From SZUA-448 sp045627185 (GTDB lineage Bacteria > Bacillota > Clostridia > Lachnospirales > Lachnospiraceae), in the NCBI GenBank assembly GCA_045627185.1, contig JAZQNE010000026.1, positions 31,252 to 95,251 on the forward strand: a DNA stretch of 64,000 nucleotides, written 5' to 3'. Under the pieces are notes generated by a model that did no database searches, was not told the origin of the DNA, and saw only the letters and a program-made list of their open reading frames with translations. Of the stretch, positions 26,213 to 34,688 are shown piece by piece (the first letter of the stretch is position 1; every line of letters starts with the position of its first letter). Both the position numbers and the translations under genes were made by a program.

Positions 26213-26291
26213 CATTTCCTCCCAAAGATAATAAAAGCATCTTTGAAAAACAAAATCTTTCTTTCCAAAAGGCACAGCCTCAGATTTCTTT

Positions 26292-26327
26292 TGTAAAAAC
26301 AAGCGGGAACGAACACCGTCCCCGCTT
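26292..26327 (-). terminator. Terminator after clpX
   Basis: Ten-bp stem AAGCGGGAAC (26301-26310) / GTCCCCGCTT (26318-26327), one wobble pair, followed on the minus strand by GTTTTTAC. Confidence 0.65.
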
Positions 26328-26331
26328 TTAT

Positions 26332-27627
26332 TTATGCGCTTTCGCTCGTATTACCGCGTCTGGTCTTTGTAAGATTCTTCTTGGGGAACTTACTTTTTCC
26401 GCGAATAAGCTCGGGCTTTGCCGTACCTTCTGCAGCTTCCTTTGTTACAACAACTGTTGCAACGCCTTCCTCGGAAGGAAGCTCATACATGGTATCCATC
26501 ATAATATTTTCAACAATTGAGCGGAGGCCTCTTGCGCCGGTCTTTCTCTCAAATGACTGTTTTGCGATGCTTGCAACGGCATCATCGTTGAACATAAGCT
26601 CAACGCCTTCAAGTTCAAACAGTTTCTTGTACTGCTTAACAAGTGCATTCTTGGGCTCAGTAAGTACTCTTACAAGAGCTTCCTCATTAAGCATGTCAAG
26701 TGCAACCGTAACGGGAACACGTCCGACAAATTCGGGAATAATACCGAATTTCACAAGATCCTGAGGCATTACCCGACGGAACAGCTCACCGATGTTCTCA
26801 TCAACCTGCTCGGAAATCTCAGCGTTGAAGCCGATAGATTTCTGTCCGATACGGTTTTCGATAATTTTCTCAAGTCCGTCAAATGCACCGCCTACAATGA
26901 ACAGAATGTTTGTAGTATCAATCTGCATGAATTCCTGCTGAGGATGCTTACGTCCGCCCTGCGGAGGAACTGAAGCAACCGTACCTTCAAGGATTTTCAG
27001 AAGCGCCTGCTGAACGCCTTCGCCGGAAACATCACGTGTGATTGAAACATTCTCGCTCTTCTTGGTGATTTTATCAATTTCATCAATGTAGATAATACCG
27101 TATTCCGCACGCTCAATGTCATAATCTGCTGCCTGAATCAGGCGGAGCAGGATGTTTTCAACATCTTCACCAACATAGCCGGCCTCTGTAAGAGTGGTGG
27201 CGTCTGCAATTGAGAACGGAACGTTCAGAATCTTTGCAAGAGTCTGCGCAAGATAGGTTTTACCTGAACCGGTCGGTCCGATCATAAGGATGTTGCTCTT
27301 CTGAAGTTCAACATCCGAAAGATTGCCGGACAGAACACGCTTGTAATGATTATAAACTGCTACTGAAAGAACCTTCTTGGCTTCTTCCTGTCCGATAACG
27401 TACTTGTCAAGGAATTCCTTGATTTCACGCGGTTTTAACAGGTTTATGCCAAACTCCTGAGGCATATCGTCTTCTTCGCCAAACTCTTCTTCAATTATTT
27501 CGGAGCAAAGCTCGACACATTCATCGCAGATAAAAACATCTCCGGGGCCCGCAAGAAGCTTGCGAACGTTGGCCTGGTTTTTTCCGCAGAAGGAACAACA
27601 ATAGTTTTCCGGAATATCGTTTGCCAT
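26332..27627 (-). CDS. clpX: ATP-dependent Clp protease ATP-binding subunit ClpX
   Basis: AAA+ unfoldase feeding proteins to ClpP. 431 residues. N-terminal zinc-binding domain with CSFCGK and CDECVELC; Walker A GPTGSGKTYLAQ, Walker B IIYIDEIDK, GYVGEDV pore loop, sensor-2 arginine in TGARGLRSI. ATG is preceded by GGGAG. The C-terminal KSKFPKKNLTKTRRGN tail is basic and poorly conserved. It follows clpP after a 108-bp gap that holds a large palindrome. Confidence 0.97.
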   Translation of the reverse strand: MANDIPENYCCSFCGKNQANVRKLLAGPGDVFICDECVELCSEIIEEEFGEEDDMPQEFGINLLKPREIKEFLDKYVIGQEEAKKVLSVAVYNHYKRVLSGNLSDVELQKSNILMIGPTGSGKTYLAQTLAKILNVPFSIADATTLTEAGYVGEDVENILLRLIQAADYDIERAEYGIIYIDEIDKITKKSENVSITRDVSGEGVQQALLKILEGTVASVPPQGGRKHPQQEFMQIDTTNILFIVGGAFDGLEKIIENRIGQKSIGFNAEISEQVDENIGELFRRVMPQDLVKFGIIPEFVGRVPVTVALDMLNEEALVRVLTEPKNALVKQYKKLFELEGVELMFNDDAVASIAKQSFERKTGARGLRSIVENIMMDTMYELPSEEGVATVVVTKEAAEGTAKPELIRGKSKFPKKNLTKTRRGNTSESA

Positions 27628-27663
27628 AAATCAATCTCCCACCGTATTCACGGTTGTTTATTT

Positions 27664-27710
27664 ACATCAATGCATGCATTTCCGGCACCCGGATTATGCA
27701 TGCATGATGT
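27664..27710. repeat. Large imperfect palindrome between clpP and clpX
   Basis: Arms 27664-27685 and 27689-27710, each about 22 bases and containing ATGCATGCAT plus CCGG, with a three-base loop. No T tract follows, so it looks less like a terminator than an RNA-processing or stability hairpin. Confidence 0.6.
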
Positions 27711-27735
27711 GAAAATCTGATTTGTGCCTTTTAAA

Positions 27736-28335
27736 TTAAGCACGTTTTGTAGTAACAACAACAATAAGGCCGTATTCCTTAGCTTCCTCAGCTGTCATGA
27801 AGTTGTCACGGTCTGTATCCTTTGTGATAACATCAAGCGGTTTGCCCGTGTTCTCAGCAAGGATTTTGTTCAATCTCTCTTTTGTGCGGAGGATGTGCTT
27901 AGCTGCGATTTCAATCTCGGTAGCCTGACCCTGTGCACCGCCAAGAGGCTGGTGAATCATGATTTCTGCGTTGGGAAGTGCATAACGCTTGCCCTTTGCG
28001 CCGCCTGAAAGAAGGAAAGCGCCCATGCTTGCTGCCATACCGATACAGGTTGTGGAAACATCGCATTTAACGTAGTTCATGGTATCGTAAATAGCAAGAC
28101 CTGCGGTTACAGAGCCTCCGGGGCTGTCAATGTAAAGATTGATGTCCTTGCCCGGGTCCTCAGACTCAAGGAAAAGAAGCTGTGCAACAACAAGAGCTGC
28201 TGTTTCATCTGTAACTTCACCGCTTAAGAAAATTATTCTTTCTTTCAACAGACGTGAGAAAATATCATATGAACGCTCACCGCGGCTTGTCTGTTCAATT
28301 ACGTAGGGAACAAGATAACTTTTTTCCTGCTGCAT
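27736..28335 (-). CDS. clpP: ATP-dependent Clp protease proteolytic subunit
   Basis: Serine peptidase forming the double-ring ClpP core. 199 residues from ATG at 28335; a TTG four codons earlier overlaps the GGAGG site and is rejected. Catalytic serine in GMAASMGAF, histidine in MIHQPLGG, aspartate in KDTDRDNF; SPGGSVTAGLAIYDTM is the family signature. It starts 16 bases after tig and is followed by clpX, the common order in Clostridia. Confidence 0.97.
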   Translation of the reverse strand: MQQEKSYLVPYVIEQTSRGERSYDIFSRLLKERIIFLSGEVTDETAALVVAQLLFLESEDPGKDINLYIDSPGGSVTAGLAIYDTMNYVKCDVSTTCIGMAASMGAFLLSGGAKGKRYALPNAEIMIHQPLGGAQGQATEIEIAAKHILRTKERLNKILAENTGKPLDVITKDTDRDNFMTAEEAKEYGLIVVVTTKRA

Positions 28336-28351
28336 AATTTCCTCCAAATAC

Positions 28352-29641
28352 TTATTTTTCTACAGCTGCTTCAGCAACAAGGTCTGCTGCCTTTCTTACT
28401 GCAAGATCCATCTTAATGGAATCTTTCTCAGCATCGCCAAGGATTTCTTTAACCTTCTCAACATCCATCTGATACTGAGCTGCCATGTTCTCAAGTTCTT
28501 TATCAAGTTCTTCAGCTGTAACTTCAATGTTCTCAGCCTTTGCAACTGCTTCAAGAACAAGACGTGACTTGATGTTCTTCTCTGCCTGAGGAGTCATGGT
28601 CTCAAGGAACTGCTGAGGTGTCATGCCTGTGAACTGCATATACTGCTCAAGGCTTAAGCCCTGCATCTGAAGGCGCTGACCGAAATCTTCAATCATCTGA
28701 CGCTTCTGCTGCTCAACCATAGCTGCGGGGATATCCATCTTGGCATCCTCAATAATCTTCTCGATAACAGCATCGCTCTTAGCTGCCTGAGCTGCTTTTT
28801 CCTTACGCTCGGCAATTTTCTTCTTAACATCTTCCTTGTACTCTTCAAGAGTGTCAAATTCTGAAACTTCTGCAGCAAAATCATCATTCAGCTCAGGAAG
28901 TTCCTTGCGCTTGATGCCGTTAACCTTTACCTTGAATACAGCGGGCTTGCCGGCAAGCTCTTTTGCATGATACTCGGTAGGGAAGGTTACGTTTACGTCA
29001 AATTCATCGTTAATATTTTTGCCGATAATCTGATCTTCAAATGTGTCAATAAAGCTGTGTGAGCCGATTTCAAGGGGATGATTCTCACCCTTGCCGCCTT
29101 CGAATGCAACGCCGTCAACAAATCCTTCATAGTCAATTGTTGCGATGTCGCCGTTCTCTACTGCACGGTCATCAACGGTGATTGTACGTGAATTCTGGTT
29201 GCGTGCTGTCTCAAGGTCAGCATTGATTTCGTCTTCAGTAACGGTAAGGTCAGCCTTCTCAACTTCAATTCCCTTGTACTTGCCAAGTTCAACTTCAGGC
29301 TTAACTGCAAATTCAGCTGTAAAGATGAATTCCTTACCCTTTTCAATCTGCTCAACGTCGATTTCAGGGCGTGATACGATTTCAAGACCACAATCCTTAG
29401 CTGCTGCTTCATATGCATCAGGGATAATGATGTTTGCTGCATCTTCATAGAAAACGCCGGGGCCGTAAAGTTTTTCTACCATAGCCTTGGGAGCATGACC
29501 CTTACGGAAACCGGGAATATTAAGTTTGTTTTTGTTCTTCTGGAAAGCCTTATCAAGGGCTGCGTCAAATTCTTCTGCGCTGACTGTAATAACCAGCTTC
29601 TTCATGTTTTTAGCTTCGAGATCCTCGATTTTGAAACTCAT
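28352..29641 (-). CDS. tig: Trigger factor
   Basis: Ribosome-bound chaperone and peptidyl-prolyl isomerase. 429 residues. N-terminal ribosome-binding domain with the signature GFRKGHAPKAMVEKLYG (about residues 42-58), FKBP-like middle domain (IATIDYEGFVDG, ENHPLEIGSHSFIDTFE), and the helical C-terminal substrate arms. ATG follows AAGGAGG by nine bases. First gene of the tig-clpP-clpX unit with an extended -10 promoter upstream. Confidence 0.97.
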   Translation of the reverse strand: MSFKIEDLEAKNMKKLVITVSAEEFDAALDKAFQKNKNKLNIPGFRKGHAPKAMVEKLYGPGVFYEDAANIIIPDAYEAAAKDCGLEIVSRPEIDVEQIEKGKEFIFTAEFAVKPEVELGKYKGIEVEKADLTVTEDEINADLETARNQNSRTITVDDRAVENGDIATIDYEGFVDGVAFEGGKGENHPLEIGSHSFIDTFEDQIIGKNINDEFDVNVTFPTEYHAKELAGKPAVFKVKVNGIKRKELPELNDDFAAEVSEFDTLEEYKEDVKKKIAERKEKAAQAAKSDAVIEKIIEDAKMDIPAAMVEQQKRQMIEDFGQRLQMQGLSLEQYMQFTGMTPQQFLETMTPQAEKNIKSRLVLEAVAKAENIEVTAEELDKELENMAAQYQMDVEKVKEILGDAEKDSIKMDLAVRKAADLVAEAAVEK

Positions 29642-29676
29642 GTGTATAAATCCTCCTTAAAATCACATTACGAATT

Positions 29677-29685
29677 ATTATAGCA
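29677..29685 (-). promoter_or_regulatory. Extended -10 promoter of tig
   Basis: TGCTATAAT on the minus strand, an exact TGnTATAAT extended -10 box; no good -35 hexamer is seen at 16-18 bp. Confidence 0.6.
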
Positions 29686-29768
29686 TAAACAATTTCTTTT
29701 TGCTACTGTTTTTTCGATGCTTAACAAGTGTTTTCACAATATTTTGAGCATTGTATTTTATGTATATC

Positions 29769-30323
29769 TCACATCTTCTGCAGTTTTTCGGCAAGCTGAT
29801 CTGCAGCATCCTTTGAAACAAGTATTTCAACAAGTTTCAGTGCAAACGGGAGCGATACGCCCATTCCTTTACCTGTTGTAAACTGCCCGTCTGTTACAAC
29901 GCCTTCCCCTGTACAGTTTGCGCCAAGCATATAATGTTCAAACCCCGGGAAGCATGTCGCATTTTTGCCCATAAGCAGCCCCATTCTGCCGTAAACGCTT
30001 GGTGCTGCGCAGATTGCGGCAAGCTTCTTTCCTGCCTTTACAAACTCATTAATAATCTCTGCAAGGCGCTTATCTGCCGCAAGGTTTTCCGTTCCCTTAC
30101 CGCCGCCCGGCAGGAATATCATATCAGCATCAAGGTAGTCCGCCGTATTCTGCTGCTCAAGCAGCATATCAGCCCCAACTGTAATTTCATGAGACCCAAG
30201 CACATTCTCACGTCCCATAACAGACACAGTAACCGCTTCAACTCCTGCGCGTCTCAGCACATCAACCGGTGTAAGTGCCTCAATCTCTTCAAATCCGTCA
30301 GCAAGGAAAATGTAAACCTTCAT
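29769..30323 (-). CDS. DJ-1/PfpI family protein (ThiJ/YajL-like)
   Basis: 184 residues, the usual length of single-domain DJ-1 proteins. The nucleophile-elbow cysteine is in AAICAAPSVYG (about residue 101), with the conserved glutamate in VFLADGFEEIEALTP near residue 15 and the strand IFLPGGGKGTENL. Members act as deglycases, chaperones or oxidative-stress sensors; which applies here is not known. GGAGG precedes the ATG. Region 29686-29768 on the tig side shows no gene. Confidence 0.9.
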   Translation of the reverse strand: MKVYIFLADGFEEIEALTPVDVLRRAGVEAVTVSVMGRENVLGSHEITVGADMLLEQQNTADYLDADMIFLPGGGKGTENLAADKRLAEIINEFVKAGKKLAAICAAPSVYGRMGLLMGKNATCFPGFEHYMLGANCTGEGVVTDGQFTTGKGMGVSLPFALKLVEILVSKDAADQLAEKLQKM

Positions 30324-30438
30324 AGAAACCTCCGATTTTCGTATTGATTCTTCCGGAATGCATTTGTGGTATCATACCCAAGGAATTCACTCAAGCTTAA
30401 TTCAAGTATATCCATTCTTTATCTCATACGCAACATTT

Positions 30439-30561
30439 TCAGGTGAAACTTTCGGCACTTATTCCGTTAGGTGTAACTGACGTATTCTTTTCGTAATCCC
30501 ATTCTGCAAGTACTTCGTCCATTTTCTCGGTTTTGCAGTATTCTTCAAACGGAATGCTCAT
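30439..30561 (-). CDS. 40-residue ORF resembling the start of a zinc-ribbon (DUF4379-like) domain
   Basis: Reads MSIPFEEYCKTEKMDEVLAE then WDYEKNTSVTPNGIS before a TGA. LAEWDYEKN...TP is the typical opening of DUF4379-type zinc-ribbon repeats, but the later WxC and HxWxA parts are missing, so this is either a remnant or a small protein. A good ribosome site (AAAGGAG, four bases before ATG) and a start 12 bp after the NERD gene stop suggest it is translated. The rest of 30324-30438 shows no gene. Confidence 0.5.
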   Translation of the reverse strand: MSIPFEEYCKTEKMDEVLAEWDYEKNTSVTPNGISAESFT

Positions 30562-30572
30562 TCTGCTCCTTT

Positions 30573-31469
30573 TTATTGCAAGTTCTTCATGTATCTGCAT
30601 TTGGGGAAATTACCACAGCCATAAAACTGTTTTCCTGCATGCTCTCCTCTTTCCGAAACTCTAAGAACCAATTTCCCGCCACATCTTGGGCAGATTAGTT
30701 GTGTATCTGACGTGGCAACGGGCGAAGCCCCATCCGAAACGGAAAAAGAAGCCCTGTTATCACTTATGTCACCGGTTGTTCCTAAGTGCTCTGCCTTTAT
30801 ATCCTCAATATGTTTCTTCTTGATTTCATCTGAAACCTGAGTATATGGATATAGGCATGCGTACATTTCCTCAATCTGGTTTGGCACAAGGACATCTCCC
30901 GTTCTTTTTGCAATCTTCCGTACCGTTCTTAAAACCGATTTGCGTCTGATCACAAAAATATCCGTGCTGCTAACATCGACATTCTTAAACGTACAGCGTT
31001 CAGAAAAAACTATAACGGAATGAGTGGGATAACTGTCCCCAAGCAGGTTATCCAGCCATTTAATATGCAATTTGTTTTGCATGATCGGATTCAGGAAATG
31101 CTCTTTATGTGCTTTTCTTCTGCTCGGAAGAGTCTGTGTCCATGTTTTTGCATTTTCAGATCCGAATATCCAGCCGCCATAATTTTTACTTTCTATCACA
31201 TAAATGCCTGAGTGGTGAAGCATGATAAGATCGACTTCCGTTGTCTGTCCGTTATTTTTTGGCAGATAACAATTGAACAGGAACTTTGCTCCGTCCTTTT
31301 CATAAGACTTCAGACGCTTATACGTCAAATATTCTCCAAGGCGTCCCTTATCCAGCAAAACGGAAATCAGTAATTTTCCGGTCACCCTGAAGTAATCGGT
31401 TTTTCTGTAAAAAACAGCGCATACCGTATAAACCAAAACAAAAACAACAGCCGGAATAATCAAAAACAT
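30573..31469 (-). CDS. NERD-domain nuclease-like protein with C-terminal topoisomerase-type zinc finger
   Basis: 298 residues. One N-terminal membrane helix (FLIIPAVVFVLVYTVCAVFY), then a NERD domain (about 40-170) with the nuclease-like core TEVDLIMLHHSGIYVIESKNYGGW (Asp, then Glu-x-Lys, shown split as EVDLI and VIESKN) , and a C4 zinc finger CPRCGGKL...CGNFPKC at about 260-295, as in topoisomerase I tails. The family is thought to process DNA or nucleic acid at the membrane; no activity is proven here. An in-frame TAG lies just before the ATG, so no longer start is possible, though the ribosome site is poor (AGGGA). Confidence 0.85.
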   Translation of the reverse strand: MFLIIPAVVFVLVYTVCAVFYRKTDYFRVTGKLLISVLLDKGRLGEYLTYKRLKSYEKDGAKFLFNCYLPKNNGQTTEVDLIMLHHSGIYVIESKNYGGWIFGSENAKTWTQTLPSRRKAHKEHFLNPIMQNKLHIKWLDNLLGDSYPTHSVIVFSERCTFKNVDVSSTDIFVIRRKSVLRTVRKIAKRTGDVLVPNQIEEMYACLYPYTQVSDEIKKKHIEDIKAEHLGTTGDISDNRASFSVSDGASPVATSDTQLICPRCGGKLVLRVSERGEHAGKQFYGCGNFPKCRYMKNLQ

Positions 31470-31529
31470 TCCCTAAACACATTCTTTTCATATATTTTTT
31501 AGTAACTTTACCCCTAAGCCGAAAAGGAT

Positions 31530-31754
31530 TTATTTATCTTCAACCATGTCATAATAGAAGCACTCTTCCCACTTAACGCCCAACGCCTTACAGATTAATC
31601 CCGAAAGAAAAGCCGTAGGCGAATACTGACCTGTTTCAAGAGAGCTTATTGTGTTTTGTGTTGTACCTACCATTTCGGCAAGTTTTGTCTGCGACAGACC
31701 GCGTTCCTGACGGAATTCTTTTATATGGTTTTTTAACTGCAGATGCGAGTTCAT
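31530..31754 (-). CDS. Small XRE-family transcriptional regulator
   Basis: 74 residues from ATG at 31754 (GGGAG ten bases upstream; its ATG overlaps the TGA of the preceding gene). Almost the whole protein is one Cro/C1 helix-turn-helix: KNHIKEFRQERGLSQTKLAE then MVGTTQNTISSLETGQYSPT. The end KWEECFYYDM is typical of small XRE proteins paired with DUF6442-like membrane proteins. It probably controls its own unit through the direct repeats at 32087-32122. Confidence 0.92.
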   Translation of the reverse strand: MNSHLQLKNHIKEFRQERGLSQTKLAEMVGTTQNTISSLETGQYSPTAFLSGLICKALGVKWEECFYYDMVEDK

Positions 31755-32071
31755 ACAAACAATTCTCCCAAATATAAAATCAAACATAACAAAGCAAGAA
31801 CCGCTTCGACAATTCCGCAAATGAGTGTTTTCATTTTGGAGGTTACTTTCCCGCAAAACACATTAAGGGTTCCCGAAAATGCCAGCAGGATGGCAGGCTT
31901 GCCAAAATCGACATGTTTTTTTACCCACAAATCAAGGATAATCATCAGTGTACAAAGCACGATGCAAATACATGATGCCAAAATTATTGCATTACGTGTT
32001 ACTGCCTTTTCCCGCTCACCTACTTTGTCGGGTTTGCTTTTTGCTGCAATTAATACTTCTTCATCGGTCAT
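31751..32071 (-). CDS. Small membrane protein (DUF6442-like) paired with XRE regulator
   Basis: 106 residues from ATG at 32071, with GGGGGA upstream; an earlier ATG sits at the transcription start and is rejected. N-terminal cytoplasmic part MTDEEVLIAAKSKPDKVGER with the charged GEREKAV motif, then three or so membrane helices (IILASCICIVLCTLMIIL; PAILLAFSGTLNVFCG; LICGIVEAVLALLCLILYL). First gene of a two-gene unit; the stop overlaps the start of the XRE gene. Function unknown; the pairing suggests a membrane sensor or anchor for the regulator. Confidence 0.75.
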   Translation of the reverse strand: MTDEEVLIAAKSKPDKVGEREKAVTRNAIILASCICIVLCTLMIILDLWVKKHVDFGKPAILLAFSGTLNVFCGKVTSKMKTLICGIVEAVLALLCLILYLGELFV

Positions 32072-32086
32072 ATTTTTGTTTCCCCC

Positions 32087-32122
32087 TACCAAGTTTACGG
32101 ATATTTTACCAAGTTTACGGAT
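32087..32122 (-). promoter_or_regulatory. Tandem operator-like direct repeat
   Basis: The 16-mer ATCCGTAAACTTGGTA (minus strand) occurs twice, at 32107-32122 and 32087-32102, exactly 20 bp apart. One copy fills the -10/-35 spacer, the other covers the transcription start. This is a likely binding site for the XRE protein coded downstream. Confidence 0.65.
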
Positions 32123-32131
32123 GTTTGTCAA
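32103..32131 (-). promoter_or_regulatory. Promoter of the DUF6442-like/XRE unit
   Basis: Consensus TTGACA (32126-32131), 17-bp spacer, TAAAAT (32103-32108). Confidence 0.8.
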
Positions 32132-32175
32132 TGTGCAAATATTTCAAAAGACGAATCATTCCGGTTATGCGTCTG

Positions 32176-32206
32176 CAAAACAAAAGGCCCGCTTTCGCAG
32201 ACCTTT
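32176..32206 (-). terminator. Terminator downstream of the ABC exporter gene
   Basis: Ten-bp stem AAAGGCCCGC (32183-32192) / GCAGACCTTT (32197-32206), tetraloop TTTC (GAAA in the minus-strand RNA), followed by TGTTTTGC. A second GC-rich hairpin (GAACGGGG 32220-32227 / CCCCGTTC 32239-32246) lies closer to the gene but has no T tract. Confidence 0.65.
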
Positions 32207-32311
32207 ATATTAAATACCGGAACGGGGTCAAAAAGCGGCCCCGTTCGCGAATCGATGATAATTATTCATATCTTCTGTTTTCCAAAAGTAAGAATTGTGT
32301 ACCTCTTCGTT

Positions 32312-34576
32312 TTATTTAAGAAGATCAATTATCTTTGTTTTATTTAGTTTCGCAATAGGTATCAAAACAACGCACAATGCTACAAGTGAAACAGCAATGG
32401 CAACAAAAAGGCCTGCCCACTCATTAGGAACAATTGTTCTGATTCTGACATTTTGATAAACCTTTCGAATAGTGTCTTCGTTGATGCTCTTAATTGCAAC
32501 CTGTTTAGCAACAAATGATAGAATCAGGGATGTCAACGTAGCCACAAGGCCTTCAAGTGCAAATATCTGGGTTATGCAAACGGGAGTTGCTCCAAGAGCC
32601 CTAAGCGTGCCAATAGTTTTTTTACTGTCCTTTATGCTAAAACTGAGTAGTGAAATCATTTGCAAAACGGTAAGCAATGACATTACAACTGCTACGCTCC
32701 GAAGTGCAAGTAACTTCTCATCTGTTTTTTCCCATTCACTGTATAGGAGTTTCAGATTACTGTCTGCGATATAAATATTGTTTTCAAGTAATGATTTGAT
32801 ATTCTCCGACAATTTCTCATCTTCCAAAACAATGCCAATTGAACTCTGAAAAGCCGGATATATTTCTCTTAAAGCCTTGAAAACATCCGGAGTAATATAC
32901 CAATCCATTTCACCGGAAACCACACCGACAATTGTAACGTTTTCTCCGCAGAAATCAAATAAGTTTATCGAATCTGAAAAAGCCTTATCATATTTTACAT
33001 CATATAAATTAAAAAGGCGGAATTCTTTTCCCAATGCACTTTCATAACTGTCAAAATAAGCGTTACACAAGCTGTCAGAAATCAGAACTTCAGATTTTTT
33101 TTCCGGTTTTCTGCCGGCTAAAAGTGAATATTCATTATCGGCAGCATTGCCAAACGATTCATAATTAATTGACTGGTCAAGCGGCCCTTTATAATATGCA
33201 AATCCCAAACCATCCGCCTGTAACCGATAATGATTAACCAATTGCTTCCAGGTCGGTTCAGAAAAGAATGCTATAGGATTAGGCACTTCCCCAATAAAGC
33301 GAAACTGATTTACTATCCCTACAACCTCAAATTCCATATCTACCACTTTGACTTTTACGGGAAGGTCCTTCTCTGAAACGCCAAGTGCATTTGCAAGAAC
33401 TGTCTCCAGCAACATTTCATTGTTTTTAAGCGGTTCGCTTCTTCCGGATAATTTTGATAAACGTTCGTTACCTGTTGTTATTATTTTTACGTCAATCTGT
33501 TTGTCACCAAATTCAATTCCAATAGTATTTTCCAAAAAATAGTCATTTTCATTTAATTGTAGGGCAACATCATTCCAAAAAATACTTCCTTTAGTAAGGT
33601 CTGAACCCTTTTGGCCGGCATTCCGCAAACCTTCAGCAGAAAGTTTCTCATAAATTAATGCAACTCCTGCACCGGAGCTTTGAACATACTCCGTAACAGC
33701 TATAGCATCCTTACGCTTTTCAATTGAGACTATAACGAGAAAAACCGCAATAGTCAAACTTAGAATCAGTATCGTCAATAAAGATCTGGATGCTCTTCTA
33801 ATTAACATATTTCCTGCCAGCCTGATTCCGAGTTTGAACGGCACTTTGGCTGATTTATTATAAGGTGAATCATTTTCAGTTTTTTCCGAATGATTCAAAT
33901 TCTGCTCCGAGTCATCAATAATTTTCCCATATGAAAGCGTAACAACTCTGTCAGCATATTCTCTTGCAAGTTCAACATCATGAGTTACAACAATAACAGC
34001 ACGGTCTTTTGCAATTTCTTTTAACAATTCAAAAACCATACGGCTATTTTCACCATCTAAATTTCCGGTCGGTTCATCTGCTAAAATAATGTCCGGGTTT
34101 TTTACAATTGAACGTGCTATCGCAACACGCTGCTTTTGTCCGCCGCTCAAATGAGATACTTTCTTTTTTAGAAGTTCCCGGATATTCGTTTTTTCTGAAA
34201 CTTCTTGAACCATTTTCATCATTTCATTTGATTCAATATTTCTCATCTCCAGAGGCAAGCGAATATTTTCTTCAACATCAAAGTCCTCTATCAAATTAAA
34301 ATCCTGGAAAACAAAGCCCAGTTTGTTCAAGCGGAAATCATCCAACTGTTTTTCGGACAAAGTCTGCAAATCCTTGCCAAAAACAGATACGCAACCCTCT
34401 GTTGGTGAATCAAAACCACCCAGCAAATTAAGCATAGTGGTTTTTCCGCAACCGCTTGTTCCTGTGAAGACTATTAAGCCTTTTTGTTGAATCGTCAAAT
34501 TAATATTGTCTAAGGCCAAAACCTTATCTTCGCCTTTTGAAGCATATACTTTGGTAACATTGGCTAATTTTATCAT
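32312..34576 (-). CDS. MacB-like ABC exporter, ATPase and FtsX permease fused in one protein
   Basis: 754 residues from ATG at 34576 (GGGGAG nine bases upstream; a TTG before it is rejected). Residues 1-230: ABC ATPase of the LolD/MacB group with Walker A GTSGCGKTT, signature LSGGQKQRVAIARS, Walker B IILADEPTGNLDG and H-loop VVTHD. Then one membrane helix near 270 (SLLTILILSLTIAVFLVIVS), a long extracellular domain, and three C-terminal FtsX helices. Such proteins often export or expel peptides or respond to antibiotics rather than import. No two-component system is adjacent, so the substrate is unknown. Confidence 0.9.
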   Translation of the reverse strand: MIKLANVTKVYASKGEDKVLALDNINLTIQQKGLIVFTGTSGCGKTTMLNLLGGFDSPTEGCVSVFGKDLQTLSEKQLDDFRLNKLGFVFQDFNLIEDFDVEENIRLPLEMRNIESNEMMKMVQEVSEKTNIRELLKKKVSHLSGGQKQRVAIARSIVKNPDIILADEPTGNLDGENSRMVFELLKEIAKDRAVIVVTHDVELAREYADRVVTLSYGKIIDDSEQNLNHSEKTENDSPYNKSAKVPFKLGIRLAGNMLIRRASRSLLTILILSLTIAVFLVIVSIEKRKDAIAVTEYVQSSGAGVALIYEKLSAEGLRNAGQKGSDLTKGSIFWNDVALQLNENDYFLENTIGIEFGDKQIDVKIITTGNERLSKLSGRSEPLKNNEMLLETVLANALGVSEKDLPVKVKVVDMEFEVVGIVNQFRFIGEVPNPIAFFSEPTWKQLVNHYRLQADGLGFAYYKGPLDQSINYESFGNAADNEYSLLAGRKPEKKSEVLISDSLCNAYFDSYESALGKEFRLFNLYDVKYDKAFSDSINLFDFCGENVTIVGVVSGEMDWYITPDVFKALREIYPAFQSSIGIVLEDEKLSENIKSLLENNIYIADSNLKLLYSEWEKTDEKLLALRSVAVVMSLLTVLQMISLLSFSIKDSKKTIGTLRALGATPVCITQIFALEGLVATLTSLILSFVAKQVAIKSINEDTIRKVYQNVRIRTIVPNEWAGLFVAIAVSLVALCVVLIPIAKLNKTKIIDLLK

Positions 34577-34649
34577 ATTCAAAAACTCCCCGAACAATCA
34601 TTTGGTTGAATTATACTTTTCAAACAAACTATAATAACGGAATACAACA

Positions 34650-34680
34650 CAAGCCGTGAAACTTTACATTTCACGACTTG
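34650..34680 (-). terminator. Hairpin after the 211-residue protein gene
   Basis: Twelve-bp stem CAAGCCGTGAAA (34650-34661) / TTTCACGACTTG (34669-34680), one wobble pair; minus-strand tail TGTTGTATT is only modestly T-rich. Confidence 0.5.
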
Positions 34681-34688
34681 CTTATAAA

